From NCBI GenBank assembly GCA_030447245.1, contig JAUJPG010000017.1:1-64000 (forward strand): a stretch of 64,000 nucleotides of DNA. The letters run 5' to 3'. Made by a program: the position numbers and the translations under genes. The notes below the pieces were generated by a model. That model saw only the letters and a program-made list of their open reading frames with translations. It did no database searches and was not told the origin of the DNA. This DNA comes from Chloroflexota bacterium. Lineage in GTDB: Bacteria > Chloroflexota > UBA6077 > JACCZL01. Shown here one piece after another: positions 1 through 9,553 of the stretch. Position 1 is the stretch's first letter. Every line of letters begins with the position of its first letter.

Positions 1-2150
1 ACCATGCTGAACCTCAGCAGTCCGAACATCGCAATGTCCATTCCCGTCTGGAAGTGAGAGCGAGCCGGGGACGCCAGCGCCGTCGTGACGGCGACCGCGC
101 CTCCGCGCAGGCGCATGGTGCCCGCCCGTACGGCCGCGAGAACGATGTCCAGGTTAAAGACCATCAGCCAGATAGCCCCAAGCATCAACGTCAGCCCGGC
201 CAGAAAGAACAGGTCCATGCTCCGCGGTAGCGGGCGATTGCCGCCGACCCGGAGGAACTCGCTGGGGAGCAGCCAGTACAGCATCAAGAACAGCCCGCCG
301 GCGCTAAAGGAGAGTCGATCCCGCAGCTCTGGCCCCAGGCCCAACCGCGACAAGAACTGCCGAGTTACGAAGATCGCCCCGAGGACCACGAGCGCGATCC
401 CGACGCCCATCGCCAGCGCCCAGCCGATCCCGGCTCCCCACCATGCAGCGCCCAGGCCCAGCAACAGGATTCCGGGGCCGAGCAGGTGACCGCGTAGCCG
501 TCCTGGGGTGCTCGGAGGATCCGCCAGGTTGTTGATCGCCGACACGACCGTCAGGCGGCTGGCTCGGTAGGCGCTGAAGCCAATGCTGAACATGGTCAGC
601 ACCGCGCCGAGGCAGTAGGCCAGCAGGAGGCTCCGCGCCTCCACGTGTGGTCGCAGCTCGATGTCGTAGCCGCGAAGGACGCTCGCGCTCGCCAGGACCA
701 AGGCGACTGCGACTACCAGGCCGACGAGTAGGCCGACCGCCGACGCGGCCAGGTCGTAGGCCAGGCCCTCGTAGAGAAACATAGCGATCAAGTGGCGGCG
801 CTTCGCCCCCAATGCCCGAGTCACGCCCATTTCGGAGCGGCGTTCCGCTGCCAACAGGACGAAAATCAGCACGACGAGCAGGATGCCGGTTGCAATCGAG
901 AAGAGCCCAAGCACCACAAACAGGCTGGTCAACGCACCGCCCCAACGATCGGCGAGCTCCTGACTTAGCCGTTTGACTTCCACGACCCGGAGCGGACTGA
1001 CGTTCCCGGGCGTAGCGCCTCCAGTTCCCGGGTCAAGTCCCGAGAGCCGCGAGCCCAGCGTGAAGACGCGGCGCTCAAGGACAGGGTCGGTGATCAGACT
1101 CTTGAACTCGGTGGTCGGACCCTCGGCCTCCGACTCACGCAGGAGGCGCTCCATTCTTGGTCGCACCCGGTCATCCAGGCTTGGCAGGACCGCGGTCAGC
1201 TCCGCCCGCGCTACGTCACTTCGCAGAATACGGTGCAGGCGCTCGGCAGCCTGCGCGTCGACGAGCAGCGGTCTGATCGCGCCAGCGACCGCCTCGCTGA
1301 GCCGAACCGATGATGTCGCGTCGCCGCGGTTGGCGACCAGGATCTGATTGATCTGACGCGGCTGGTGCGCCAGGGCTTGGAGCTCCCGGAGCGGCAGGAG
1401 CAGGGTGGCCTGGACTCCGCCCAGGTCGCCATTGTTGACGACCTCGGACACGGTCAGCTCAATCGGGCGCTCCCGATAGTAGATCCGAAGCTGATGGCCC
1501 ACCTCGGCCTGCAGCGCCGCCGCCGCGTCCGCGTTGGCGATAACGCTCCTGGGGGGGGCATCGGCCAGGGATACGGCGCGTCCATCGCGCGTTGCCAGTC
1601 GGCCGAACACTTCAAGGTAGTCGCTGGGCAACGCGAATAGCTGAACCTGATTTTGGAGCTCTTGGGTCGTCGTGTTGACGGCGACGACTTGGTCGACAAT
1701 CGCCGGCGACAGTCCGGCGATGCGCTCCTCGTCGGAGAGTGCAAGCGCCAGATGGTCGTAGTGGGCTTCATCGAAGAAGCTCAGCGTGCCGGTCAGGAAC
1801 GTTCCGTTGGCCAGGGCCTGGAGATTGTCGAATCCAGTCCGGCGTGCATCGCGACGCGGCTGGACGATGATCTCGTCTGTTCTGCCGATCGTTCCCGCTA
1901 CGAGTGAGCGAATGGTGTAGCTCATCGTGTCGCCGGTGTTGAGCGCCGTCGTGATGATGACCGTCCCCAGCGCCAGGCCGAGCGCGATCAAGGCCGACTG
2001 CGCCCGTCGTCGCGGGATGTTTCGGAGCGCCAGTGCAAGCAGCAGCCGATTGCGGAGCGCAGTCGATAGAAGCCCACCGACCCCGAGCACGAAGACGCTG
2101 ACGACGCTCGTCACGAGCGCGTTCATCGGAATGCCCAGGAGATGTTCCAC
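1..2150 (-). CDS. ABC transporter permease, FtsX/MacB family (3' end beyond window)
   Basis: Membrane subunit of an ABC exporter, cut by the window edge after about 716 codons; the frame stays open throughout. Two N-terminal membrane segments (about residues 10-30 and 52-72) precede a large extracytoplasmic domain. The FtsX core follows, with hydrophobic helices around a cytoplasmic loop reading SEMGVTRALGAKRR, the coupling loop typical of the family. More helices continue to the edge, so the protein probably has the 8-10 TM layout of large lipoprotein-release or MacB-like permeases. The GTG start lies 13 nt after the ATPase stop; an in-frame stop upstream rules out a longer form. It forms an operon with the ATPase and an SGNH hydrolase. 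The substrate is unknown. Confidence 0.88.
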   Translation of the reverse strand, partial: MEHLLGIPMNALVTSVVSVFVLGVGGLLSTALRNRLLLALALRNIPRRRAQSALIALGLALGTVIITTALNTGDTMSYTIRSLVAGTIGRTDEIIVQPRRDARRTGFDNLQALANGTFLTGTLSFFDEAHYDHLALALSDEERIAGLSPAIVDQVVAVNTTTQELQNQVQLFALPSDYLEVFGRLATRDGRAVSLADAPPRSVIANADAAAALQAEVGHQLRIYYRERPIELTVSEVVNNGDLGGVQATLLLPLRELQALAHQPRQINQILVANRGDATSSVRLSEAVAGAIRPLLVDAQAAERLHRILRSDVARAELTAVLPSLDDRVRPRMERLLRESEAEGPTTEFKSLITDPVLERRVFTLGSRLSGLDPGTGGATPGNVSPLRVVEVKRLSQELADRWGGALTSLFVVLGLFSIATGILLVVLIFVLLAAERRSEMGVTRALGAKRRHLIAMFLYEGLAYDLAASAVGLLVGLVVAVALVLASASVLRGYDIELRPHVEARSLLLAYCLGAVLTMFSIGFSAYRASRLTVVSAINNLADPPSTPGRLRGHLLGPGILLLGLGAAWWGAGIGWALAMGVGIALVVLGAIFVTRQFLSRLGLGPELRDRLSFSAGGLFLMLYWLLPSEFLRVGGNRPLPRSMDLFFLAGLTLMLGAIWLMVFNLDIVLAAVRAGTMRLRGGAVAVTTALASPARSHFQTGMDIAMFGLLRFSM

Positions 2151-2162
2151 GTTGATGACTCG

Positions 2163-2936
2163 TCAACGGCCTGTGGCGTCGGCCAGGGCTGAGGCATCGA
2201 AGATTACCCGGGCGGCGGGGCGCTCCTCGCGGACGATCGAGCCATCCCGCATCCAGAGCACACGATGCGCCCGCTCGGCGACTTGGCGAGCGTGTGTGAC
2301 GATGACGAATGTCTGGCCGTGGTCAGTGTTGAGCCCCTGGATCAGGTCCATAACGTCCTCTGCCGAGCCAGAGTCGAGGTTACCGGTTGGTTCATCAGCC
2401 CAGACGACCGCCGGATCGTTGACCAACGCGCGCGCGACCGCCACGCGCTGCTGTTGGCCACCGGAGAGCTCGCTCGGGCGATGGTTCGCGCGGTCCTGGA
2501 CGCCAACGGCGCCCAGGACGTTCAGCGCCCGCCGGCGAGCTTCCTGCCCCCGCACACCCGCAAGCAGCAACGGCAGTTCGACGTTCTCGACCGCCGACAG
2601 CACCGGGAGCAGGTTGTACGACTGGAACACGAACCCTGTCTTGCGGGCGCGAAATTCCGACTTGCGATCGTCGCTCATCCCGTGCAACGACGCGCCCGCC
2701 AGGAGGATGTCGCCTGCGTCGACGTCGTCCAGGCCCGAGAGGCATTGCAACAGGGTCGTCTTACCGCAGCCGCTCGGTCCCATGATCGCGACGATCTCAC
2801 CGCGATGCACCGTCACGTCGACGTCCCGCAGCGCGTGGACGATGACGCTGCCAAGGCGATACTGCTTCCGTAGGCCGATCGCCTGGACGATTGTGGTGGA
2901 AACGGCGCCGTTGTCGGACGATTTATCCCCTTTCAC
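2163..2936 (-). CDS. ABC transporter ATP-binding protein, MacB/LolD type
   Basis: Energy-coupling ATPase partner of the adjacent FtsX-type permease. It shows Walker [10 protein letters not shown], the Q-loop region, the signature [15 protein letters not shown], Walker [14 protein letters not shown] and a switch His in [16 protein letters not shown] is characteristic of the LolD/MacB/FtsE branch. The reading frame continues far upstream, but that part is antisense to the hydrolase gene. The GTG chosen lies 10 nt after that gene's stop and gives about 257 residues, normal for the family. Three genes (hydrolase, ATPase, permease) are spaced 10-13 nt apart and are surely cotranscribed. Confidence 0.92.
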   Translation of the reverse strand: MKGDKSSDNGAVSTTIVQAIGLRKQYRLGSVIVHALRDVDVTVHRGEIVAIMGPSGCGKTTLLQCLSGLDDVDAGDILLAGASLHGMSDDRKSEFRARKTGFVFQSYNLLPVLSAVENVELPLLLAGVRGQEARRRALNVLGAVGVQDRANHRPSELSGGQQQRVAVARALVNDPAVVWADEPTGNLDSGSAEDVMDLIQGLNTDHGQTFVIVTHARQVAERAHRVLWMRDGSIVREERPAARVIFDASALADATGR

Positions 2937-2946
2937 GATGGCCGGT

Positions 2947-3693
2947 TCACACGACGTCCGTCCGCTCCGCGAGCACGCCGAAGAAGACCTCGGCCAACCT
3001 GCGGTAGCCCTCGGTGCTGGGATGGAAGCCGTCCCGGCCCACGTACTCCGGATGTCCGGCGAGCTCCTGCCAGCCGGCGTGCAAGTCGACCAGCAGGGCG
3101 CCGTGACGCTCGCTGGTTCGACCAATCAGCTCATTCCATCTGAAGACCTCTGCCCGAACCTGCTCCGCATCGAACCGCTGGTACACCGGAAGTCGCGCGA
3201 CGTCCGGGACATTACCCACCAGAATGGTGGCGCGGGTCTGCTGTCGCAGGGTGCCGAGCAGGGTGTTCAGGTCAGCACCGTAGCGCTCTAATGGCACGCG
3301 AGCATTCAGATCGTTGACCGCGAGCCAAACCGTGACCAGATCAGGGTCGCTGTCCACGGCCACGGGAAGCTGCTGATCGACCGCCTGGTGCAGCAACGAG
3401 CCGCTGACACCGAGGTTGACGAGCTGGCTGCCCTCGGGTAGCCGACGGTGGAGGATGGACACCCAGCTATCGGCCTCGGGTCGGTCGGCACCCACACCCA
3501 CGCTGTCCGACGCTCCGATAGCAACGTAGGTAAGCGGGCGCGGACGGGGCTGGACCATCTCGGCCGTGCCCCCGGCGATTGCCAACCCCACCCCAAGGGT
3601 GAGTCCCAGCAAGGACAACGCGAGAAGTGCATTGCGAACTTGGGACGGCGACATGACACAAGAAGGGTACCGACTCGGCTCCAGGCCCGGCAT
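2947..3693 (-). CDS. SGNH/GDSL-family hydrolase, membrane-anchored
   Basis: Likely extracytoplasmic esterase or lipase of the SGNH fold. One N-terminal hydrophobic segment (about residues 22-42, signal or anchor) is followed by block I as GASDSVG, block II Gly in VNLGVSG, block III Asn in WLAVNDLN, and the Asp-His block V as DGFHPS near the C-terminus, so the catalytic Ser, Gly, Asn and His are all visible. The ATG chosen has GGGGTGA just upstream; an internal ATG 13 codons in would also leave the anchor intact. It is first gene of the ABC exporter operon, suggesting action on an exported lipid or glycan. Substrate is not predictable. Confidence 0.85.
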   Translation of the reverse strand: MPGLEPSRYPSCVMSPSQVRNALLALSLLGLTLGVGLAIAGGTAEMVQPRPRPLTYVAIGASDSVGVGADRPEADSWVSILHRRLPEGSQLVNLGVSGSLLHQAVDQQLPVAVDSDPDLVTVWLAVNDLNARVPLERYGADLNTLLGTLRQQTRATILVGNVPDVARLPVYQRFDAEQVRAEVFRWNELIGRTSERHGALLVDLHAGWQELAGHPEYVGRDGFHPSTEGYRRLAEVFFGVLAERTDVV

Positions 3694-3745
3694 GATTTCA
3701 CCCCGGGCAGGTCAGCAGCCGTCGGTCGACGCCGAGAGCCGTGGT

Positions 3746-4396
3746 TCAGCGGCGAGCCTCGGGTGGAGTCAGGAGAACCACCTGAGTGTCGTCCGGGAGC
3801 GACCCGCGCGTCACCGTCAAACGAGCCTGGGGAACAACTTCGGCGACGCCCAGCTCGCGGCAGAAGCGCTCGGCCGATTCCAGCTGCACATTGGGTGTGC
3901 CGTAGTGCATCGGGATCACGAGCTTCGGCTCGAGTTGGCTGACGACTTCGACCGCTTCGACTGGGCTGATGGTGCAGACGCCTCCGACCGGCACGAGAAG
4001 GACGTCGGCGTCTTTCAAAGCGTCAATCTGCTCGGCAGAAAGGGCATGGCCGAGATCGCCGAGGTGACAGACCCTCACGTCATCCAGGGTCACGAGGTAT
4101 GCGGTGTTCTTGCCGTGCTGCGCGCCCTTCTGCTTGTCGCGGTACGTCGCCACGCCGTTGATCATCGCTCCGGCGATCTCGTACTCGCCGGGGCCTTCGA
4201 GGCAACGCAGACGCCGATCGGCAAGCTGGACAGCGTCCACGAAGTTGTGGTGTGGATGCTGGTGCGACACGGTCACTGCGTCGGCGGTGAGGCGGAGGGC
4301 AGGATAGCCGGTACCTCGCCCGTAGGGGTCCGTCACAACGGACGCGTCCCGCGCGCGTAGGCGGAAGCACGAATGCCCGAGCCAGGTGATGTCCAA
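3746..4396 (-). CDS. Metallo-beta-lactamase-fold hydrolase (UPF0173-like)
   Basis: About 216 residues beginning with DITWLGHSCFRL, the standard N-terminus of the small UPF0173/UlaG-like metal-dependent hydrolases. The TTG start has GGAG eight bases upstream; the frame extends further upstream but without homologous sequence. The metal motif reads SHQHPHHN where the family usually has HxHxDH, so His replaces Asp before the last His. Later ligands appear as HLGDLGH and IPMHYGTPN. The protein is a plausible cytoplasmic hydrolase of unknown substrate; the altered ligand leaves activity uncertain. Confidence 0.82.
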   Translation of the reverse strand: MDITWLGHSCFRLRARDASVVTDPYGRGTGYPALRLTADAVTVSHQHPHHNFVDAVQLADRRLRCLEGPGEYEIAGAMINGVATYRDKQKGAQHGKNTAYLVTLDDVRVCHLGDLGHALSAEQIDALKDADVLLVPVGGVCTISPVEAVEVVSQLEPKLVIPMHYGTPNVQLESAERFCRELGVAEVVPQARLTVTRGSLPDDTQVVLLTPPEARR

Positions 4397-4696
4397 GCGT
4401 TGGCTCCGATCCCAGGCAGTCCCCGCGCGACTAGGGGCAGCAAGCCCATGGTGTCGAAAGTCTAACAACCCGCTTGGACGAGCGCCACGGGCTTTGGAGG
4501 TGGCCGGTGGCCACCTCAGACCAAACAACCGCGTTTGAGTGCTCTTCGGACGCGTTTTTCCTGCACGAGCTACTCGGCGAGCCTGCGAATTCGAGATCTT
4601 GTCCGACGCCGGTCGGCTGCCGATGGCACTAGCCACTGCCGCTCTGGCGGGCGCGGCGTGCGGGGGCGATGATTGGAGTGGCGTCGCTCGCCCGTA
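4397..4696. other. Intergenic gap, no gene recognised
   Basis: Short frames on both strands look like high-GC noise: no family resemblance and no convincing ribosome site. The stretch should contain the 5' region of the MBL-fold gene and the 3' end of the SH3-protein transcript. I see no tRNA and no strong hairpin. Confidence 0.5.
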
Positions 4697-5233
4697 TTAC
4701 GGTGCGCGCGGCGCGCCGACGACGAGACTACCTGAGATCCAGCCGACTGCACCGTTGGTGTCGCGAACGTTTCGCCAGACCGTACCGTTGATGCGCTGGT
4801 CCGGTCCGACAGTTTCCAGTATGGCGCCTTCGCCCAGGGTCTTAATTCGTGGCCCGCGCTCCCCAGCCGCGCTCCTGAGATTCGCGCCCGACCCTCCCGT
4901 CTGGGCCACCCGCAGGCGCTCGCCCTGATGAGGCGCTGGAGGGGCGGGTTCGGTCACAGAGACCTGGGCGGGCTGACTCGCATCCGCCCGCTGCACCGCC
5001 GGGTCGGCCCGAGACGTGTCAGCCTGTGTTTCCGCCGTCGGAGGCGCTGAGACCTGCGCCGTCCTCGTGGCCGGCTGGGCTGAACGGCGAGCGGCGGCAA
5101 ATGAGGACACGGCGACCACCAACGTGGTGGCGATTACCAGACCGGCAATAGCGGAGGGCCAATGGATTGGCACATCTGATGCGGGAACGTCGTGCGATGC
5201 CAGCGTGCCAGTTTGGGGGACAGCGAAGCTCAT
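4697..5233 (-). CDS. Membrane-anchored protein with C-terminal SH3 (SH3b) domain
   Basis: 178 residues: a short N-terminus, one membrane segment (about 28-50, IAGLVIATTLVVAVSSF), a low-complexity Ala/Pro/Gln linker (about 52-105), then a bacterial SH3-like domain (about 108-175). The domain carries the usual ANLRSAAGERGPRIKTL opening and a GAVGWISGSLV close. SH3b domains often bind cell-wall peptides, so an envelope-facing binding role is likely but unproven. It stands alone between an MBL-fold gene and a divergently transcribed lipoprotein. Confidence 0.8.
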   Translation of the reverse strand: MSFAVPQTGTLASHDVPASDVPIHWPSAIAGLVIATTLVVAVSSFAAARRSAQPATRTAQVSAPPTAETQADTSRADPAVQRADASQPAQVSVTEPAPPAPHQGERLRVAQTGGSGANLRSAAGERGPRIKTLGEGAILETVGPDQRINGTVWRNVRDTNGAVGWISGSLVVGAPRAP

Positions 5234-5401
5234 GATGGGGGTTCGACCTCACTCAAGTTCGCGATAAAGCTGCTCGGACGCGCTGCTGTCGACCCAAGGC
5301 ATCAGTCGGAGCTAGCGTCCCGCAGATTAAGGCTAGCGGGACGAGTCCGGCAAGACCTCACTCGTCACGATCCGCTCACAGGCGTGCTGCGGCTTGCTAG
5401 G

Positions 5402-6844
5402 ATGATGGTTGTGCGCTGGTGGCGAGTGACGTTTGAAGGCGCCCGGGAAGCGGCTCGTCGGTACACCGGGGCGCCGCGCCGCGGTTTCTGCAGGTGTCGG
5501 GCCCGCGCCTCAGCGTCGCTGGTCGCCGCGCTTCTCGTCGCCGGATGTGCCATGCAGTCGGGCGGACCAGGGCCCACCTCGTCGCCCCCCGCAGCGTCCT
5601 CCCCCGTGCCGCGAGTTGAACACTGGAACAGCCTCAAGGTTGGCGCCGTCGTCAGCTTGACCGGCCGATTCTCCCGCGAGGGACTGATCCTGCGTGCTGG
5701 ATACGAGACGTGGGCGCGCGCCGCGAACGACCTCGGAGGCATCAATGTGCCGAGCGAGCGGCGTCGAGTACAGCTGGTCATCGCAGACGACGAGAGCGAA
5801 CCGCTGCAAGCCACGCGGGCCGTCGAAAAGCTCGTCCGCGAGGATGGCGTCGAACTTGTCCTCGGCCCATACTCGATGCCGATGACGATTGCCGTCGCCG
5901 CCGCGGCGGAACGGCTCGGCGCCCTTACCGTGGCACCCGACGCGAGTGCGCCGGCTATCTTCGCCCGAGGCCTGCAGATGATCGTCTCCGTCCTTCCGAC
6001 GGACGAACGTTACTTCGAGGGACTGGTCGCGCTGGCGGAGCGGGTCGGACCTTCCCCGCGAAGCATGGCGCTGATCGTCCCGGACGAGCCCTTCTTCGCC
6101 GCTGCCGCCCGGGGCGCCACCCAGCGCGGGTTGGCGGGGGGTCAGGTGGCGGTGACAGCAGAGCGCTTTCCCGCCGAAGCAACCGACCTGTCCTCGCGAC
6201 TCGCGCGAGCCGCGGCACAGCGGCCCACGCTGCTGGCCCTAGCTGGCGAGCCCGAGCAGCTCGCGCGCTTTGCGCCTGAGCTACGCGACCTGGACCCGTC
6301 GATTCGACTGCGGGCTGCTGTGTCAGGGCCTCCGCTGCGGGATCAGCCGAGTGTCCCGCGAACCGGACCGGACGGGTTGCTGACAGTGGATTGGTGGTCG
6401 TCCGGCTTGACTGCCTCGGGCCCGGTCCTTGGCTCGGCACGGGACTTTGCGGAGCGGTTCCAACGCGACCATGGCTACCCCCCCGATGCGCGGGCGGCGG
6501 CAGCGGCCGCGGCAGGACTGGCGCTCCATCTTGGCCTGGAGCGTGCGGGCGAAACCGAGCCGGTCGCGGTCAGGAAGGCGCTTGCGACCCTGGATGCTCC
6601 GACCTTTTGGGGCCGGCTTGTCTGGGACGCCGCTGGCCGCAACCGGGGCGCGATCGTGCCGGTTTCACAGCTCATCGGGGGCGCTCCAAGGGTCGTTTAC
6701 CCAGAGGCGTACGCGGAAGTGCCTTTGCGGATGGCGGCCGTGAGCGGCCCGGGCTTGCCCGACTGGTTTGGCCCGATCATGGCTCGGGATCGGCGCTGCC
6801 AAGCTGCCGAGAAAGACGGAGACCGCGTCCATACTTGCTCATAG
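5402..6844 (+). CDS. ABC-type substrate-binding lipoprotein (LivK-like, periplasmic-binding fold type I)
   Basis: Solute-binding protein of the branched-chain amino acid/amide type. A signal sequence ends in the lipobox LLVAGC at about residues 44-49, so the mature protein is lipid-anchored. The body has the typical opening VGAVVSLTGRFSREG, then ADDESEP and VLGPYSM, matching Leu/Ile/Val-binding proteins. Two adjacent ATGs follow an AGG; the open frame continues upstream but those residues are antisense-like. The n-region before the signal is long and Arg-rich (about 35 residues), so a later GTG could be the real start. No transporter genes are adjacent. The 3' end overlaps the convergent CYTH gene by 68 bp. 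Confidence 0.85.
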   Translation: MMVVRWWRVTFEGAREAARRYTGAPRRGFCRCRARASASLVAALLVAGCAMQSGGPGPTSSPPAASSPVPRVEHWNSLKVGAVVSLTGRFSREGLILRAGYETWARAANDLGGINVPSERRRVQLVIADDESEPLQATRAVEKLVREDGVELVLGPYSMPMTIAVAAAAERLGALTVAPDASAPAIFARGLQMIVSVLPTDERYFEGLVALAERVGPSPRSMALIVPDEPFFAAAARGATQRGLAGGQVAVTAERFPAEATDLSSRLARAAAQRPTLLALAGEPEQLARFAPELRDLDPSIRLRAAVSGPPLRDQPSVPRTGPDGLLTVDWWSSGLTASGPVLGSARDFAERFQRDHGYPPDARAAAAAAAGLALHLGLERAGETEPVAVRKALATLDAPTFWGRLVWDAAGRNRGAIVPVSQLIGGAPRVVYPEAYAEVPLRMAAVSGPGLPDWFGPIMARDRRCQAAEKDGDRVHTCS

Positions 6845-7499
6845 TTGCCGGTTCGAACGACCCCGGCATGCCCGCGAGGAGGGCTTCACCGATCGCTCGA
6901 GCAACGCCCTGTTCGGTCTCAGGGGTCGGCTCGAGCTCTTCAATCTCGATCTCGCGATGGACCACCTGCTGTCCGCGAAGGTGATACGTGGTCGTGTCCA
7001 ATGCGAGCTCCGCGACCGCCACTCCGTCGCGGAAGACTTGCCGCGCAATCCGTTTGGTGGTGCGCTTCTGGGTCACATTCAGACCCGCCGCCAATGGCCA
7101 TGCATCTGGCGCGCTGTGCACTGGCGGCCGCTCGGGCAACACGACCCCCCTCCCAGCCAGCTCGGTGCGAATGGTACGCCAGCCCTCCGCGTCCGCCGAC
7201 ACCTCGAGCTCGCGGCGCGTGAACAACCCCCCGCTAGAACGGCCTCCGCTCTTCAATGTAAACCGGTCCGCAGACCCGAGCCGACGAGTCCTGAGCGCGA
7301 CGTGTCGTCGGGCGAGCGTCCCATCTCGCGTGTCCCAATACGTATCCCGGATCGACTGTCGTTGTCCTACCCCGAGGTCGAATCCAGCTACCTCGTCAGT
7401 GGCGGCGACGATCGCCAGTACGGCCGAGGGGTCCGGTCCCACGACTGCCAGTTTGAACTCAACCTCGACGTGCTGGTCGCTATGTGAAGGTCCTGCCAC
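6777..7499 (-). CDS. CYTH-domain protein (triphosphate tunnel metalloenzyme family)
   Basis: About 240 residues beginning near HVEVEFKLAV, the ExExK-type motif that opens CYTH domains. Charged strands follow, as in RDTYWDTRDGTLARRHVALRTRR, and a second Arg/Lys/Glu-rich set, KRTTKRIARQ and HREIEIEEL, as expected for the triphosphate-binding tunnel. CYTH enzymes are inorganic triphosphatases, adenylate cyclases or thiamine triphosphatases; I cannot say which. The GTG is the only start close to the domain. No CHAD domain follows. Tail-to-tail overlap with the lipoprotein gene. Confidence 0.83.
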   Translation of the reverse strand: MAGPSHSDQHVEVEFKLAVVGPDPSAVLAIVAATDEVAGFDLGVGQRQSIRDTYWDTRDGTLARRHVALRTRRLGSADRFTLKSGGRSSGGLFTRRELEVSADAEGWRTIRTELAGRGVVLPERPPVHSAPDAWPLAAGLNVTQKRTTKRIARQVFRDGVAVAELALDTTTYHLRGQQVVHREIEIEELEPTPETEQGVARAIGEALLAGMPGSFEPATMSKYGRGLRLSRQLGSADPEP

Positions 7500-7548
7500 C
7501 AGTCGGGGAAATCCGTCTCGGGGGAGCGCACGACACAACCGACCGAGG

Positions 7549-9211
7549 CTAGAAGCCGCGCTCCACGAACAACGGGGCCACGAGGTTGTCGGCTGGTGCG
7601 TAGTCGTCGGTGAGGAGCACCGCCTGGGTGGACTGCAGCCACGCCTCCATCTCCGCTTGTGGCATGACGTTGACCACCGTCTGACCATTGGCGCCCTGGC
7701 CGCGAATCGTCTTGAGCCGGTCAAAGTCGATTGGGGTGGCACTCGCCGCGACGACGTACGTATTTGGGAATGGGCTGTTCCAGTACGTCCCGTCCGCGGT
7801 GATGTAGACGTACGGGAACACCGACTGCACCGTGCGAACGTACGACGGGATGAACAGTCCACCTTGGAGTTTGTCGATGACCAGTGCCAGGTAGATCCCG
7901 TCGTCCTTGAGCATGTCGCGAATCCTTTGATCAAATTCGCGAGTGGTCAGGTGGTAGGGAATCTGAAGGTCGTTGAACGCGTCGCCAAAGACCAGGTCGT
8001 ATCTTGGGCCGCCTTGCTTCTGCTCGACAATCTCCCTGGCATCGGCGTTGTAGGTGACGATCCGCGTGTTGGGATCGAGCCCCATTTGCTCGAAGTTCGT
8101 CTCGGTCACACCGGGGTCGATCTCGGTTACCTCGATCGTTGCGCGCGGATGACGGACTTCCATGTGGCGCGGCAGGGTGTAGCCGCCCCCACCGACGAAG
8201 AACGCCCGGTAGTCCGGCGTGCGCTGCGCAACGTACTCGACCATGTCAGCGTATACCTTGATGTAGCCGTACACCAGGTAGGTCGGGTCTTCGATGGAGT
8301 TGTAGCTGTGGATCAGGTGGTCCAGCACCAGAGTCTTGACCAGGCGGTCGCTCGACACGACATGGTCGGTGACCTTGATGCAGTAGTAGTTGGACCAGGC
8401 GGTCGCTCGACACGACATGGTCGGTGACCTTGATGCAGTAGTAGTTGGTCTCCTTGTAGCAACTGGTTGCCAGCGCATCCTTGGTGTTGATCTGGAATAA
8501 CAAGGCGGCTATCAGGAGCCCGGCGCCCGCCAGGACGGCGAGGTCCTCCTTGCGCCGTTTGAAAAAATCGCCGAACAGGATCGCCATGGCGATCAGGGTC
8601 AATCCGACCCCGAACACAATCCAGCGCGTACCAAACGCAGAGATCAAGACGAAGCCGGTTGCGAACGTCCCGAAGATGCTCCCCAAGGTTGAAAAGGCGT
8701 AGATCTTACCGACGATGTTGCCGGTCTGTTTGAGGTCGGTCAGCGTGAGCTTGATCACGACTGGGGAGACCATGCCGAGCACGAGCGTAGGCGGCAGGAA
8801 CAGCAGCGAGGTTAGGATCACGATTCGGAGCATCAGCGGGATGGTACGTGGCACGAAAGTCGTCAGGTCCCCCGCCGCGAGCGGCAGGACCAGCAGACTG
8901 AAAAAGCCTCCCCCCAGAAGGATCAGTCCGAGCGTGCGGCGTGAGCCGAGGCGGTCAGCGATGACGCCCCCCAGATAGTTGCCCGCGGAGATCCCCGCAA
9001 GGCAGACGCCGATGATGCTTGTCCAGGTGTAGAGCGAGACGCCGATGAACGGGGCCAATATGCGCCCCGCGACGAGCTCGAGCACGAGCGTGCAGAAGCT
9101 AGCGACAAAGACGATGACATACGAGAGCCACAGACCACCGGTCAAAGAAATGCCTCCTGGCAGGAACAGCGTGCGGTCCATCGGGAGCAGCTCCCGACCT
9201 GGGGCTGGCAT
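7549..9211 (-). pseudogene. Fused MFS-like transporter/spermidine synthase, frameshifted by a 55-bp tandem duplication
   Basis: The 5' half encodes about 7-8 membrane helices (LAGRILAPFIG, NYLGGVIADRLGSRR, PPTLVLGMVSPVV), the membrane part of fused MFS/spermidine synthase proteins. The 3' half is a spermidine-synthase-like methyltransferase fold with GGGGYTLPR, EIDPGV, NADAR and VFGDAFND. The halves are in different frames because a 55-bp unit is exactly doubled at 8338-8448. Both halves contain the same residues NYYCIKVTDHVVSSDRLV; removing one copy restores a single uninterrupted protein of roughly 530 residues. As written the gene makes a truncated membrane protein with a foreign tail. A recent mutation or an assembly artefact are both possible. 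Confidence 0.85.
8338..8448. repeat. Perfect tandem direct duplication, period 55 bp
   Basis: The sequence starting gaccaggcggtcgctcgaca is immediately repeated 55 bases later with no mismatch through agtagttgg. Because 55 is not a multiple of three, it shifts the frame of the surrounding minus-strand gene. Confidence 0.97.
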
Positions 9212-9268
9212 TGTATCATCTCGACTGAGCCTCGCTAGGACTTCGGGGGCGCGGCGGTAGGAGGGCCG

Positions 9269-9487
9269 GTGCGTTCAGGACGGCTGTGGTGGGTGATGGT
9301 CAGCATCGCCTTCGGGGTGAGTGCCATCAACATCGTGATCGCATACGGGATCGCTCGAGCCATACTGAGCGACCCGATGGTCAGCGTCTCACCCGCCATT
9401 CTGGTCGCCCTCGTAGTGGTTGGGATCGGCTGCCTTGTGGCGGCGAGCAGCGCATGGCGCTCGCACCTGCGCCGGCGCGCGCGTTAG
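9269..9487 (+). CDS. Small two-helix membrane protein, unknown function
   Basis: 72 residues with a GTG start and a good ribosome site (GGAGGG about 3-5 nt upstream). Two hydrophobic segments (about 8-30 and 42-60) are separated by a short polar turn, and the tail is strongly basic (SHLRRRAR), so it is probably an inner-membrane hairpin with the C-terminus inside. It precedes the dehydrogenase gene by about 65 nt on the same strand. I do not recognise a family. Confidence 0.55.
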   Translation: MRSGRLWWVMVSIAFGVSAINIVIAYGIARAILSDPMVSVSPAILVALVVVGIGCLVAASSAWRSHLRRRAR

Positions 9488-9553
9488 CTCACGGGGGCCT
9501 GGCCGCCAATCGAGGCCGACTCGACAGACGTCCGACAGAGGGGAGTGCGCACC

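Noticed and set aside
1927-3291. 454-codon plus-strand frame
   Set aside because: Antisense to the ABC permease, ATPase and SGNH hydrolase, which have motifs; Ser/Arg-rich composition typical of high-GC shadow frames.
6988-8427. 479-codon plus-strand frame
   Set aside because: Antisense to the CYTH and spermidine-synthase genes; no motif; Val/Asp/His bias is the mirror of the real frame.
8246-8478. Programmed ribosomal frameshift in the MFS/spermidine synthase gene
   Set aside because: The exact 55-bp duplication explains the shift and both frames carry the same residues.
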